Part shown: positions 42,192 to 51,992 of the stretch, one piece after another
Numbering within the stretch: the first letter of the stretch is position 1
Layout: each line of letters begins with the position of its first letter
NCBI RefSeq assembly: GCF_044761665.1
Contig: NZ_JBIWCW010000013.1
Span: 1 to 64,000, forward strand
Direction: 5' to 3'
Origin: Peribacillus sp044761665
GTDB lineage: Bacteria; Bacillota; Bacilli; Bacillales; DSM-1321
DNA length: 64,000 nt
Position numbers and translations under genes: made by a program
Notes under the pieces: model-generated
Seen by the model: only the letters and a program-made list of their open reading frames with translations
Told to the model about the DNA's origin: nothing
Database searches by the model: none

Positions 42192-43829
42192 ATGATGATT
42201 AGAATGCCCCTTAATTTGTTGCTAGATAGCGAAACTTCTTTGCAATCTTATTCCACCATAAATAGATTGTATGAGCATCTGAAGGAATTACTAGATACTG
42301 AAGTTTTCAATGAAACTTTTATAAAATATGCATCAGATCTTACTTCGGTATTTCATTATATAAATAACGAGAGACAAAACCCTGAATACACTGGACGTTT
42401 GGCTACACTGGAATTACAGGCAATAACTCTTCGACTAAGTAGACACCATATCAAAAGAGCAAAAACTATTGAAAACATAGCCAGATTTTTCGAGGGAGTT
42501 TTGGAGAGCACCTCTATAGAGCGAATCTCTTTTAATAAAGCTGAAATGATAGATCGTCCCTCCCTTATGGTTTTGAATCGTCTTGCTGGGCTTTTAAATA
42601 AGAAAAAAAATGCGGCGCTGATAACGTTTCATTTCTCAAAGGATGTATTTAAAACGAAGGATGAGCATTTTGCAATTCAAGCTAGAAGACAGGTCTTTGA
42701 GAAGATAAAGAGAATTGGGCATATCGAAATCTACAATCCTGATAATAACCAATTATTGTCCAAAGCGGATTATCCTTTGGAACAGAGATTATATGAACCA
42801 CTTATCCTCGATTCAGCGATCATTGAACAAAATTTTGAATTAGCCCTCCTCATTCTAGATAAGACCCTCAATAATTCTTCAGAAAATAAAATTATAAGCA
42901 ATCAGCTTGCTTATCGACATATAGGGGTCATTGAGGCGAATCTCGGTAATTTTGATAAAGCTATGTATTATTTTGAAAAGGCAATAGAAAATAGTCAAAC
43001 GATACTTGAACTATCTAGAAATTCCTATATAAAAGGGTTGTGCCTAATTAAGAGGCTAAAAAAAGCTGAAGAAGGGTTAGCTATCATAAATAAAGCATAT
43101 AAAGATATTTCAGATTATTCTGATGAAGACGATTTTCGTATTAAGCATGAAAAGGCTTGGTTAATGAATGGTCGTTCTTTGGCGAAAACTGTATTGGCCG
43201 CACGCAAGAATGAAAAGGAAAAGGCAGAAATTCTTGCAACACTAATCAAAGAGGAAATGACAGCATACAGATTAATCAGCAATGAATCAAATTTTCGATT
43301 GGTGTATCTAAAGTACAACTTACTAGCGAATATCGCATTTTTATTAGAGATTGCTGGTGAGTTTTCGAGAGCTATTCAATTCTGGGAACAAGCTTTTGCA
43401 CCACTTTTAGCCAATGATGGTCAATTCAAAGAGGGTGAGAAAGCATTAACTTATCGGTTAGGACTATTACATATTAAACTATCAAAATTAGACCAGGCAG
43501 AACTGCTCTTACAAAGGGCATTAGATTTAACGAGAGAAGAAAACAACGACTTTCATCTTCATGGTGTACTGTATGGGCTTGGATATTTAAAAATTGTCAA
43601 TCATGAATATGGTGAAGCACTACAGTTGTTTAGGGAAGGAAAAGAGGTTGCTGGGCGTTTAGATGATAGGGGCTCTATGAGTTTATTTGACAGGGCGTTG
43701 GACTACGCATATAGGAAGGAAAGTAACCATGACCTTGAATTTCCAAAAATAAAGTTAACCTCTTATATTCCTTATTTAGATCTATCTTTTGTGCCAGAAG
43801 TAGACTTAAATAAAGAATTAACGACATGA
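42192..43829 (+). CDS. Large TPR-containing protein of the peptide operon
   Basis: This 545-residue protein has an N-terminal helical region of unknown kind (about 1-200) and tetratricopeptide repeats from about 205 to 510 (QLAYRHIGVIEANLGNFDKAMYYFEKAI is one repeat). It lacks a helix-turn-helix and any catalytic motif I recognise. It might bind the precursor peptide or assemble the enzymes. It is the first gene after the hairpin; the next gene starts 13 bp after its stop. Confidence 0.65.
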   Translation: MMIRMPLNLLLDSETSLQSYSTINRLYEHLKELLDTEVFNETFIKYASDLTSVFHYINNERQNPEYTGRLATLELQAITLRLSRHHIKRAKTIENIARFFEGVLESTSIERISFNKAEMIDRPSLMVLNRLAGLLNKKKNAALITFHFSKDVFKTKDEHFAIQARRQVFEKIKRIGHIEIYNPDNNQLLSKADYPLEQRLYEPLILDSAIIEQNFELALLILDKTLNNSSENKIISNQLAYRHIGVIEANLGNFDKAMYYFEKAIENSQTILELSRNSYIKGLCLIKRLKKAEEGLAIINKAYKDISDYSDEDDFRIKHEKAWLMNGRSLAKTVLAARKNEKEKAEILATLIKEEMTAYRLISNESNFRLVYLKYNLLANIAFLLEIAGEFSRAIQFWEQAFAPLLANDGQFKEGEKALTYRLGLLHIKLSKLDQAELLLQRALDLTREENNDFHLHGVLYGLGYLKIVNHEYGEALQLFREGKEVAGRLDDRGSMSLFDRALDYAYRKESNHDLEFPKIKLTSYIPYLDLSFVPEVDLNKELTT

Positions 43830-43842
43830 AGGAGCGACGTAT

Positions 43843-44532
43843 ATGGTCAATTTATCTCAGGAGCGTTATGAAGTCCTCGATGAAAAAGTAGAGGAAATCA
43901 TTGAGTATCTATCAAATAAAGAGATTTTGAATAAAAACTGTTTCCAAACTGATAAGTTTTATGAACTGCATCAATTATTGAGTCTGAATTTTAATATACC
44001 TCAAACTAGTATAACAAAAGTAATGGCAAGGATTTTATTTAGTATTGGGTATAGTAAGAAGCCCAATGTTTTAGTAGGCGCAGGTACTTATACTGGAAAT
44101 GCTCTTGCTTGGCTCTCTGGTTACTCAATTTTAGGGGATGCAGGGCAGAAGACGAGTATTTATGGTTTAGATATTTCTAAAGAAGCCACAGCTATCTCCC
44201 AAATTAACTTTGCTAATATACATGCCTCGGATGTACATATAATCCAAGCGGATGCCATTAGTTGGATTACCGAGGTACCTGAAAAGATAGATTTATTGTA
44301 CATCGACATCGATACTAAGGAAGATGGAAAAAAGAAATACCTTGATTTATTGCATGTAGCTTTTCCGAAAATGAATGAGAACGGTTTAATAATCGCTCAT
44401 GATATTAATGAAAAAAAATTCGAAAAAGACATGAAGCCATTTGAAGAGGCACTTCTTGATGAGACTAAATTTAAGTCATCAATTAATCTGAATGTCGATC
44501 CATTTGGATTATCAATCTCTATAAAAAGGTGA
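43843..44532 (+). CDS. Class I SAM-dependent methyltransferase
   Basis: The 229-residue protein has a Rossmann methyltransferase core: VLVGAGTYTGNALAWLSGYS (motif I), IYGLDISKEA, QADAISWI and LLYIDIDTKEDGKKKYLDL, then NGLIIAHDIN. This matches O-methyltransferase-like groups with a metal-type acidic loop. It would methylate an O or N atom of the pathway product or peptide. It is separated by four bases from the aminotransferase gene. Confidence 0.8.
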   Translation: MVNLSQERYEVLDEKVEEIIEYLSNKEILNKNCFQTDKFYELHQLLSLNFNIPQTSITKVMARILFSIGYSKKPNVLVGAGTYTGNALAWLSGYSILGDAGQKTSIYGLDISKEATAISQINFANIHASDVHIIQADAISWITEVPEKIDLLYIDIDTKEDGKKKYLDLLHVAFPKMNENGLIIAHDINEKKFEKDMKPFEEALLDETKFKSSINLNVDPFGLSISIKR

Positions 44533-44536
44533 GAAT

Positions 44537-45640
44537 ATGGGAATATACGAAAACCGACTCATACGATTAGATTTTGGAGAACCCTCTTTTCCGTGTCCTC
44601 CAGAGGCCAAGGCAGAATCTATAAAATATATCTCTAGTCCCAATTGTCAATATGCCCCGATAAAAGGGGATAGAGAATTGATTTTTAAGATAAAGACTCA
44701 TTTACAAGAGCAGTATTCGATTCAAATTGATGAACAATATGTCACCATCACAACCGGTGGGTTGATGGGCTTAAATGCTATTATCAGATGTTTAAAAAAC
44801 AATGGAATCACTAAGGTTTATTATCCTAACCCAGGGTTTCCGCCATACCAGTTTATGGGACACTATAATGGAATTAATATGGAACCGTATCCTATGGTTG
44901 AAGAAGAACAAGCAATACGTCAATTGTGCTTACTTGCAAAAGAATCACCAATGGGCAAGACCGCATTCCTCATTACCTCCCCCAATAATCCCAATGGTCT
45001 TACATTTAGCCGTGACTCATGGGATTTATTGTTAGAGGCTATGGATAAGCATTTTATAATTTGTGACCATTCCTTTGAATCCTTTATATTTCACTCTCAA
45101 AAACAAGTCACTATTCCTTTAAGGGAGAATGTGTTTCATGCTTTTAGCTTTTCTAAAACATACTCATTGGCCGATTACAGGGTGGGTTATGTAATTTCTC
45201 CTAGCTTATTCTGGAGTGAAGAGATATCTAGGGAACACTGGTTTTCACAATTAAGCACTAGTGTTATTTCTCAAAAGGCAGCATTAGGAGCCTTAAATAG
45301 CCCGCAAGATTATAAAATAAAAAACAAGAGAATGGTATTGAAAAATATACAGAAAACAATAGATTTATTGAGAGCATCAGACATTGAGATAAGTCGTCCA
45401 GATGGGGGCTTCTTTTTATGGATTAATATAGAAAAGACGGGGCTTTCTTCTGAAAAGTTTGTGGAGGTTGCATTGGTGCATTACAAATTGTCTCTCATTT
45501 CAGGAGCCAATTTTGGTAGTGAGGGGGAAGGGTATATCCGTATCAACTGTGCTGCCGATCCAGTTAGTCTTCAAGAAGGAATTAGCAGGTTTATTACGTG
45601 CTATAATGAGAGGCTAAAAAAATATGAATATACCCTATAA
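44537..45640 (+). CDS. Class I/II PLP-dependent aminotransferase
   Basis: The 367-residue protein has fold type I motifs: ITTGGLMGLNAII (PLP phosphate area), TSPNNPNG, ICDHSFESF, and the Schiff-base lysine in SFSKTYSLADYRVGY. The C-terminal part holds GYIRINCA, the substrate-carboxylate arginine. It is somewhat short for the family but complete. It may act on an amino acid such as Trp derived from the peptide, or on a ketone made from it. It overlaps the exporter gene by 17 bases. Confidence 0.85.
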   Translation: MGIYENRLIRLDFGEPSFPCPPEAKAESIKYISSPNCQYAPIKGDRELIFKIKTHLQEQYSIQIDEQYVTITTGGLMGLNAIIRCLKNNGITKVYYPNPGFPPYQFMGHYNGINMEPYPMVEEEQAIRQLCLLAKESPMGKTAFLITSPNNPNGLTFSRDSWDLLLEAMDKHFIICDHSFESFIFHSQKQVTIPLRENVFHAFSFSKTYSLADYRVGYVISPSLFWSEEISREHWFSQLSTSVISQKAALGALNSPQDYKIKNKRMVLKNIQKTIDLLRASDIEISRPDGGFFLWINIEKTGLSSEKFVEVALVHYKLSLISGANFGSEGEGYIRINCAADPVSLQEGISRFITCYNERLKKYEYTL

Positions 45641-46883
45641 GCAATTATTCAGAAATAGAAATTATGTTTTTTTGTTACTTGGTCGATTATTCAGAAGAAG
45701 TGCATTGATATTATTTAGCCTAGAACTTATATGGTTAACTATGGACATCACGGATAATTCACCTTTACATCTCTCAATTATGGTTATGGGGGAGACGCTT
45801 CCATTCATTATCTTTGGTTTATATGGGGGTGTGAAAGCCGATCAATGGAACAAAAAACGCATCATGGTATTCAGTGACGCAGGTGTTGCGCTTTTAATCG
45901 TTCTAATTCCTGTCTTGTTCTCTTTAAATGAATTAAATTATTACACGCTTTTGGCTCTTGTGGTTGGAATTACTATTTTTAGCTGCTTTTCCGAACCGTG
46001 TTACAGGGCAATACTTCCGGAAATTATAGAACGAGTTCAATTACAATCAGGAAATGCATTATTGGACTCAGTTCAACGGGGCGCTTCTATTTTGGTTCCT
46101 GCATCGGTGGGGATTGTTTTAAAGTTTACCACACAAATTCATTTATTTAGCTTGGCATGTATCCTTTTGGGTTTAGCGTTTATATCAAATCTTTTCATTC
46201 ATTATGTTCAAAACTCCAGCCCAAAAAAACGTCTGGAAAATTCTGGTGCTTTCCATGAAATTAAATCTAGTTTCGCTTATCTTAAAAAGAATAAAGATAT
46301 TACATTTATCATAGTTGTTCAAGGAATCAGCATTTTAATTAATACGGGCCTAATGAGAGTTGGATTACCCATATATTTAGATGTTTATTTAAATAAAGAC
46401 GTCTCTGCATTTGGTTATTTAACAGGTATTCTTGGTGCAGCATCCTTTCTTACTTCTATACTGATAGGATTGATGAAAAAGTTTAACCCTATTTATGCAT
46501 TTAATACTGGAATTATACTTTGGGGAATAGGCCTCGTCTCTATTGGTGTATTTCCATCTATGACAGTGATATATATTGGGATGGTTCTGATTGGAATTGG
46601 CCAGGCAAGTGAAGGTCTGGCTAGAACAATTATCCTTCAGGATCAAATACCTGGAAATATGATTGGGAAGATTTTTAGCTTGTCCTCAACTATAAACTAT
46701 TTATGTGACACATTCTCTTTGGGGGCAATTAGTTCTGTAATGGCCTTCATGACCACTGCTGTGCTTTTTTCTGGATCGGGAGGACTCATTTTAGCAATAG
46801 GGGTCATCGGCACACTATCATTAAAGAATAATATAAAAAAGGAAAAATCAAAAAACAGTAAGATAAGAAACGAGGTGGGGTAA
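45624..46883 (+). CDS. MFS exporter
   Basis: This 419-residue protein has 12 predicted membrane helices and the MFS loop motif GGVKADQWNKKRIMVFSD (G-x-x-x-D-R-x-x-R/K type) between helices 2 and 3. It resembles drug and natural-product efflux carriers. It is probably the export and self-resistance pump of the pathway. It overlaps the aminotransferase gene and ends one base before the next TTG start. Confidence 0.87.
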   Translation: MNIPYKQLFRNRNYVFLLLGRLFRRSALILFSLELIWLTMDITDNSPLHLSIMVMGETLPFIIFGLYGGVKADQWNKKRIMVFSDAGVALLIVLIPVLFSLNELNYYTLLALVVGITIFSCFSEPCYRAILPEIIERVQLQSGNALLDSVQRGASILVPASVGIVLKFTTQIHLFSLACILLGLAFISNLFIHYVQNSSPKKRLENSGAFHEIKSSFAYLKKNKDITFIIVVQGISILINTGLMRVGLPIYLDVYLNKDVSAFGYLTGILGAASFLTSILIGLMKKFNPIYAFNTGIILWGIGLVSIGVFPSMTVIYIGMVLIGIGQASEGLARTIILQDQIPGNMIGKIFSLSSTINYLCDTFSLGAISSVMAFMTTAVLFSGSGGLILAIGVIGTLSLKNNIKKEKSKNSKIRNEVG

Positions 46884-46884
46884 T

Positions 46885-47802
46885 TTGTTAAAATTAGATG
46901 TAAGCTTAGATGCTAGTTTAATCAATTTTGTGGAAAATCATAAGAAACAGCCGACGGAATTGGAGTGGTTTGAATATTGTAAAGCCAACGAAATTCCCTA
47001 TTTGGCCAATCAATCATTATTTGATGAAGAAAAAAAGTTGGGTAGTTATGAAATTGAATCGTTGTCCCGCACAGTAAAATATCTAGAGGTTCATTTAGAG
47101 GATTCTGTTAAACACATCGCCCAATTCTTTCCGGATACTCCTAAAGATATCGACCATCATTTGAAAATTGGTTTGCTACCTTATGGAAAGAAAAACTTCG
47201 GTCCTAAATCATCTCTTCAACTGTTTTCTTTATTTCCTGAAGCTACACCAGTTGAGACATATTTATTCCTGATTCATATTTATTATCATGAGATTTCATT
47301 TATTAACTATACCGACTTTTGTAAGGAATGTTCAGTGAGTCCAGATACGCCTGAAAAACTTAAGCACTTTATAATCAACCTCATACAAAATGAAGGGATT
47401 GGAAACTTTGCCGTACTAGAAAGCTTAATTGAATATAGAGAGCAAAATTCTAGTTATGATTTTAAATACTTTTCTTACGCAAGTATGATCCGGGATGAAG
47501 TGAGTATTGTGCAGTCTATGAGCCTCTTAAGACAAATTCTTGATACAGTTAATGAAAGTAATTATGCCAATTATCAAGGCAAGATTAATTTGATTTTGAA
47601 AAATAAGCGTCTACCAATTATCAATTTGGTGGGAACACATATGGCTGAATCTATTGTTGCTACTCATGGTCTAGATGCTTTAAGAAATGTATATAAGAGA
47701 AGTCCTAAAGAGTTTTTTAACCTCTATTTCGATACAAAAGACCCTTTAAAAGAACATTTATCTAAAGGGGAATATTTCTTAAATAGTACATTTTCCAAGT
47801 AA
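46885..47802 (+). CDS. DUF5700-like putative metallopeptidase
   Basis: The 305-residue protein resembles the DUF5700 putative zinc peptidase group: LFLIHIYYHEISF (His131, His135-Glu136), QNEGIGNF (Glu170) and VGTHMAESIVATHGLDAL. The expected second His of HExxH is Phe139 here, so zinc binding may be altered or use His131. The TTG start at 46885 follows GAGGTGGGG. As the last gene of the operon it could be the leader peptidase that trims the 32-residue peptide. Confidence 0.6.
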   Translation: MLKLDVSLDASLINFVENHKKQPTELEWFEYCKANEIPYLANQSLFDEEKKLGSYEIESLSRTVKYLEVHLEDSVKHIAQFFPDTPKDIDHHLKIGLLPYGKKNFGPKSSLQLFSLFPEATPVETYLFLIHIYYHEISFINYTDFCKECSVSPDTPEKLKHFIINLIQNEGIGNFAVLESLIEYREQNSSYDFKYFSYASMIRDEVSIVQSMSLLRQILDTVNESNYANYQGKINLILKNKRLPIINLVGTHMAESIVATHGLDALRNVYKRSPKEFFNLYFDTKDPLKEHLSKGEYFLNSTFSK

Positions 47803-47852
47803 AGCTACTTTAGGATTAATAATATGACTTAGAATCCAATAAAATATTAAGT

Positions 47853-47881
47853 AAACCAGTATAAAATTACTGGTTTTTTTT
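47853..47881 (+). terminator. Terminator of the peptide operon
   Basis: A 9-bp stem AAACCAGTA/TACTGGTTT with 6-base loop is followed by a T run. It lies 51 bp after the last stop. The stretch 47882-48249 shows no gene. Confidence 0.8.
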
Positions 47882-48249
47882 ATAGAAAAGAAAGTCGAGG
47901 GCTCTTTCCCTTTTTATATCTACTGAATTGGAAGTGCTTTTATATAATAGAAGAATGAAACGTTGAATGGAAATAACTGTTTAATATATTAAAAGTAATT
48001 GTTTAGAAATAGTAACTACTATTAATAAATTTCCCTATTTAAATTGAGTGAGGGAGACAAGAGCCTCACAGATGACACAAAAATTAATAGAAGCTCCGGG
48101 ATAAGAAATAATCAAGAGGAATTGTCATTTTTGGATTGGACAGGAATATAAACTTTTCGAGTAGATAATTAATGATACAAGTAATGGAAGGCATTTTTTA
48201 AAATCACAGGTACTCTTAATTAACCATTAACTACTTTAATTAATAGTGG

Positions 48250-48706
48250 ATGACTATTTTTTTGAACCATTTTCAACAAATCGTCCATCCACCTATTATT
48301 CTTTAGAAAAACAAAAAGAGTTAATTCGATCTTGGGAACAAAATCAAAACATAAACTTGCATACCAGTTTGGGATTTTTCTGAAAAAGAATCATAAACTA
48401 ATTGGTACTATTGATCTTTTTCAAATTATTCGCGGTCCTCTTCAAAGCGCATTAATAGTTAATTACTTATAAAAAAATAATGGTAAAGCTTACACTACAG
48501 AAGCTGTTAAATTAGTTGTAGAATACGCTTTTAAATCTCTTTATTTGCATAGGATTGAGGCTGGTGTTATGCCACATAATATGGGGTCAATACGTGTATT
48601 AGAAAAGGCCGGTTTTCATAAAGAAGGAATTGCAAAAAAAAATGCAAAAATAAATAATCGGTGGGAGGATCATCAAGTATTAGCCATTATAAATCCAAAT
48701 GAGTAA
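48250..48706 (+). pseudogene. RimJ/RimL-type GNAT acetyltransferase, inactivated
   Basis: Fragments in two frames give FFEPFSTNRPSTYYSLEKQ, then LIGTIDLFQIIRGPLQSALI and GKAYTTEAVKLVVEYAFKSL, then PHNMGSIRVLEKAGFHKEG, the order of the GNAT fold including the acetyl-CoA loop. A frame change near 48385 and an in-frame TAA near 48470 break it. The part before 49053 after this gene has no other gene. Confidence 0.75.
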
Positions 48707-49052
48707 TTTTTGATAATCAATAAGCTAGTTTTCTACCACCCTATTATAGAATTAGTTGTTTTTACGAATAATACGCAATTAATTTATCTGTGAAGCCAAA
48801 ATATTTAGAATAGGCGCTGGTTGAAATTAGACTTTTCAAGATAAAATAAAAAAACGCAATCTATTTGTCTGTTTTTCAGTGCTGTGTCAAGTCATTATTT
48901 TAATAAATGGAAAGATATGATAATTACAATTATCCAGATAGTTATTTATCATTTTCAAAAGCGCGATGGCGAAGGTCATTTGATATGGTAATGCTGTAGT
49001 TTTAGAGTAAATAGCTAAAAGTTTTATAAACCGAATTAGCAGAAAATTAGCA

Positions 49053-49090
49053 AACCCTGAATTTGTCCGAAGTTGGACAAATTCAGGGTT
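49053..49090. terminator. 16-bp perfect inverted repeat, probable terminator of 49135 gene
   Basis: Arms 49053-49068 (AACCCTGAATTTGTCC) and 49075-49090 are exact complements with loop GAAGTT. It lies 45 bp downstream of the minus-strand MerR-like gene. No T run follows. Confidence 0.5.
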
Positions 49091-49134
49091 ACTTTAAGGA
49101 CTATAAAACATTTACTATTTTGGGGTATCATAAC

Positions 49135-49821
49135 TTACTGATCGAGTTCCATCTCTTTTTTCAACCGGTCGACAAAATGCTCATTGATATAATCCCGTAC
49201 AAATTTATCCTTTTTCTCCAAATCGATGTCTTTCCTGAAAAAGCCTACCCTTTTAAGACGCTGATCTTCGGGTAACTTGGACCAAGCCACCTGGGCTTCC
49301 TCTTCCAGTGAGCTTTCTATCTTTCTTTGAATCACCATGGCCTGAAAGCTTTGGTTCTTTTTTTCTTCCGTCGATGGTGGTTTTGGCAAGCTTGTTATCA
49401 ATTGATTGTATTGATTTTGCAGTTCCTTGATTTGAGTGGCAGCCAATTCTTCATATGTTCTTTTGACTTCTTCGGAAATTTGCTTTTTAATGCTCTCTAG
49501 ATCGTCTACATGTGGAGCTGGCTTGTCCTCTTTTACTGGGAATGGGCGTAATTCAAAGTGGTTGGGAAGGTCTCGGGATATGGCAGGTATTGCCCATTTC
49601 TCTCCCCTTCTCTTTTTGATGAAAATTGCAATCTTCAAATCCAATTCATCATAGATCTTTTCCTTCGTTTCCATCGTTCGGTTTATATAATGAATCCGGC
49701 CCTTTTCCAACCGTTTGAACCAGCCATCCACGGTATTGATATGTACATGTTCATGGTCCTCGAAGGCCTTGTTGAGTTCATCAACAAAGTCACTGATTCT
49801 CCAATGTTTCATTTCTTTCAT
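49135..49821 (-). CDS. MerR-like DNA-binding protein with coiled coil
   Basis: The protein of 228 residues starts at ATG 49821 (GAAAGGGGAG upstream; a longer frame to 49929 covers a palindromic operator and is unlikely). The N-terminus (HWRISDFVDELNKAFEDHEH) with TVDGWFKRLEKGRIHYINRT reads like a MerR-type winged helix. A charged coiled-coil region follows (about 110-170), then a basic-acidic tail. Such proteins occur beside plasmid partition genes. It probably regulates itself or partition. Confidence 0.6.
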   Translation of the reverse strand: MKEMKHWRISDFVDELNKAFEDHEHVHINTVDGWFKRLEKGRIHYINRTMETKEKIYDELDLKIAIFIKKRRGEKWAIPAISRDLPNHFELRPFPVKEDKPAPHVDDLESIKKQISEEVKRTYEELAATQIKELQNQYNQLITSLPKPPSTEEKKNQSFQAMVIQRKIESSLEEEAQVAWSKLPEDQRLKRVGFFRKDIDLEKKDKFVRDYINEHFVDRLKKEMELDQ

Positions 49822-49903
49822 GTCATTCTCCCCTTTCTTTTCAAGAATAGTATATGTATTGCATATAATGGCTTTGGGTTGTGCTCCATATGTGTCCTGT
49901 TGT

Positions 49904-49927
49904 GTATATGTTGTGTACAACATATAC
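49904..49927. promoter_or_regulatory. Palindromic operator upstream of the MerR-like gene
   Basis: Half-sites GTATATGTTG and CAACATATAC (perfect, 4-bp TGTA spacer) lie 83 bp upstream of ATG 49821. MerR-type regulators bind such dyads in promoters. Confidence 0.55.
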
Positions 49928-49953
49928 ATAAATGGTAGGGAACATTCTACATA

Positions 49954-50099
49954 TAGACTACTAGTAATTACATGATACTTTCTATTTTAGTATAAAAAGC
50001 TAAGAAAATAAAACAATAATGAGTTGCATAGATAGAGTGAATGTATCAGACATTCATTTTTTTATACTATATGTAGACTACAAGCTATAAGTAGACCAC
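49954..50099. repeat. TAGACTAC short repeats in the gap before parM-linked genes
   Basis: TAGACTAC occurs at 49954-49961 and 50074-50081, TAGACCAC at 50092-50099, and the same motif inverted near 53279-53286. These may be sites for a plasmid DNA-binding protein. Bases 50100-50329 hold no gene. Confidence 0.3.
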
Positions 50100-50329
50100 A
50101 AATATACCGTCTTTTTTTAATGATTGTGGACCAATTGTGTTGTGTTGACCATAATTGGAGTGTGGAAAAGTGTTGTTCTTAGTGTATTAGACGTCCTTGG
50201 CTTATTATCCTCTATAAGAGTATGGATTAAAGGAGGGATTGAGCAAATTTTTTTGAAGTAACGCAAAATAAGGTGAAGTTCAGGCCACATATTCAGCAAA
50301 AAATCACCTTTGTTTTAATAGGGACTTAA

Positions 50330-50353
50330 AAAACCCATCTGCAGATGGGTTTT
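50330..50353 (-). terminator. Terminator of the par operon
   Basis: A perfect 24-bp palindrome (AAAACCCATCTG and its complement) begins at the partner gene's stop codon on the minus strand and leads into a T run there. Confidence 0.75.
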
Positions 50354-50789
50354 AGTCGTCATCATCATCATCAAAATTCAAAAATGTTTTCTTCGCAAAG
50401 TTCTGAATCAAGGCATTGGTCTTGAAAGCAGGTTCTTTATCCGCCACTTGATTCTCCACCGGTAGTGGCAGATTGAAATCAAGTGGGGTAGTGGGTTTCG
50501 TCACAACCTGATATAGAAGTTGACTGAACAGGGCCTTCGTATGGGGATTGTTCACCCATTCTTTTTGGTCAGCAGTCAAACCTTCGGGCAGGTTGATGGA
50601 GATCTGCTCGTTATCCGAGCTCCCCAAAGCCTTTCTTGAAACCGCCTCGACGAAGATTGGGGAGATTTCACTGCTGAATTTCCTGCCCAGCTCATTCTTT
50701 TTCTGCGTCAGATAGTCTACGACATGTACGGGAGTGTCTGGTGGCAAGCGAAAAGAGATCGTCTTTCCAGGTTCAAAGCGTTCATCCAT
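50352..50789 (-). CDS. ParM partner, ParR-like adaptor
   Basis: The protein of 145 residues has two strand-helix-helix units (KTISFRLPPDTPVHVVDYLT and QISINLPEGLTADQKEWVN) that look like ribbon-helix-helix folds. A C-terminal tail ends in a run of aspartates (NFDDDDDD). It follows the actin-like gene by six bases, as ParR does. It probably binds the centromere repeats upstream of parM and links them to ParM filaments. Sequence resemblance to classical ParR is low. Confidence 0.6.
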   Translation of the reverse strand: MDERFEPGKTISFRLPPDTPVHVVDYLTQKKNELGRKFSSEISPIFVEAVSRKALGSSDNEQISINLPEGLTADQKEWVNNPHTKALFSQLLYQVVTKPTTPLDFNLPLPVENQVADKEPAFKTNALIQNFAKKTFLNFDDDDDD

Positions 50790-50795
50790 AACATA

Positions 50796-51938
50796 TCACT
50801 CTTTAATTACGGCTTGTTTTTGTATGGAAATCCCTTTACTTTGTAAATACATCAACAATATCTTGAAATAGGCACGGGTAATCATCCAAATGCTATCGTC
50901 TTCCGATACGAATCGAAGAGGGTAGTTCTTGTCAGATTGATTCATTTCAGAGAGGTAAGGCTTCAATACGAGCGACCCTCCGCCGATTTGATAGGCAAGC
51001 CGGATGTCTGGGACATTACGCCACATATCCTTGATCAATTTATATTCTTCCTTGGCCAGAACGGATAGTTCATTATCGATGATGTCCTTGATGGAGACAC
51101 GATTTCCATTCACCCAGATATGATACTGTTCTTCGGGTTGGTCATTCGTGATGATCTCGACCAGTGTGCGACGGCTTTTGATTGTATATTTGTGTTTGGT
51201 ATACACTTTGCGAATGATGTTGTCCAGATAGGTGGAAACACCTTTCTTGATGCCGTTGCTGTATTCGTTATCGACCTCGGCTTCAGCGGAAATGATGGCC
51301 GAATCAGTAGAAAGGCCCCCGATATCATTGATGAGAAGGGTTTTACCTATCAAATCCTCATTTTTTGTGGATCCGTCGTTATTTGTCGTCAAATCGACGA
51401 ATGCTGCAAAGCCTTCGGTGTTGACCAGGACCTGTTCAAATTTAATACGAACGGTTTTCCCTTCCATCGTGGGTGTTTTCAGAAATTTCACTTCATGCTG
51501 CGAGCTTTTCAGCTTTTTTCGAAATTCCTTAGCTTTTCCCTGTTTGGTTTCGTCCAGTGGCAGTCCAGTAGATAAATAGTAAGAGGCCTCTATTATCCCA
51601 TCATCTTCCGTAAACTTTCCAACGGCATCATAGGCAAGGGACGTCAGGAGCATGATGATCGGTTGATCACTGTCTGCTTTGTCCTGATCGGGTGTCAGTT
51701 CATCGTTATTGGGATATTTGGAAGCCAATTTTCCAACAGCATAACTTCCATTTTTATTCTTTAAAGCAGAAGAAGTGATTTCCAGATGTAGAGCATTAAG
51801 AGGATTCTTTTCCATTTCCACGATTTCACGGTCTTCGACCTGGGCAATCACGTTAGGTATGTAAAGCCGGGTTTCAAGGTCGCCTAAAAAGCCCTTTACT
51901 GCATCATTTCCTATATCTATCGATACGAATCTAGCCAT
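50796..51938 (-). CDS. parM: ParM-like actin ATPase for plasmid partition
   Basis: This 380-residue protein has the actin-family motifs: phosphate 1 (SIDIGNDAVKGF), phosphate 2 (LINDIGGLSTDSAII) and the adenosine motif (AYQIGGGSLVLKPYL). It belongs to the Gram-positive ParM/Alp group. ATG 51938 follows AAGGAGG; the frame upstream to TTG 51962 overlaps that site. Four 10-bp repeats lie 55-105 bp upstream, a likely centromere or operator. It forms filaments that separate plasmid copies. Confidence 0.85.
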   Translation of the reverse strand: MARFVSIDIGNDAVKGFLGDLETRLYIPNVIAQVEDREIVEMEKNPLNALHLEITSSALKNKNGSYAVGKLASKYPNNDELTPDQDKADSDQPIIMLLTSLAYDAVGKFTEDDGIIEASYYLSTGLPLDETKQGKAKEFRKKLKSSQHEVKFLKTPTMEGKTVRIKFEQVLVNTEGFAAFVDLTTNNDGSTKNEDLIGKTLLINDIGGLSTDSAIISAEAEVDNEYSNGIKKGVSTYLDNIIRKVYTKHKYTIKSRRTLVEIITNDQPEEQYHIWVNGNRVSIKDIIDNELSVLAKEEYKLIKDMWRNVPDIRLAYQIGGGSLVLKPYLSEMNQSDKNYPLRFVSEDDSIWMITRAYFKILLMYLQSKGISIQKQAVIKE

Positions 51939-51992
51939 ATTAATAAGATTCCTCCTTGGCAATATTGGATTTTTATTCTATATCAACAACAA

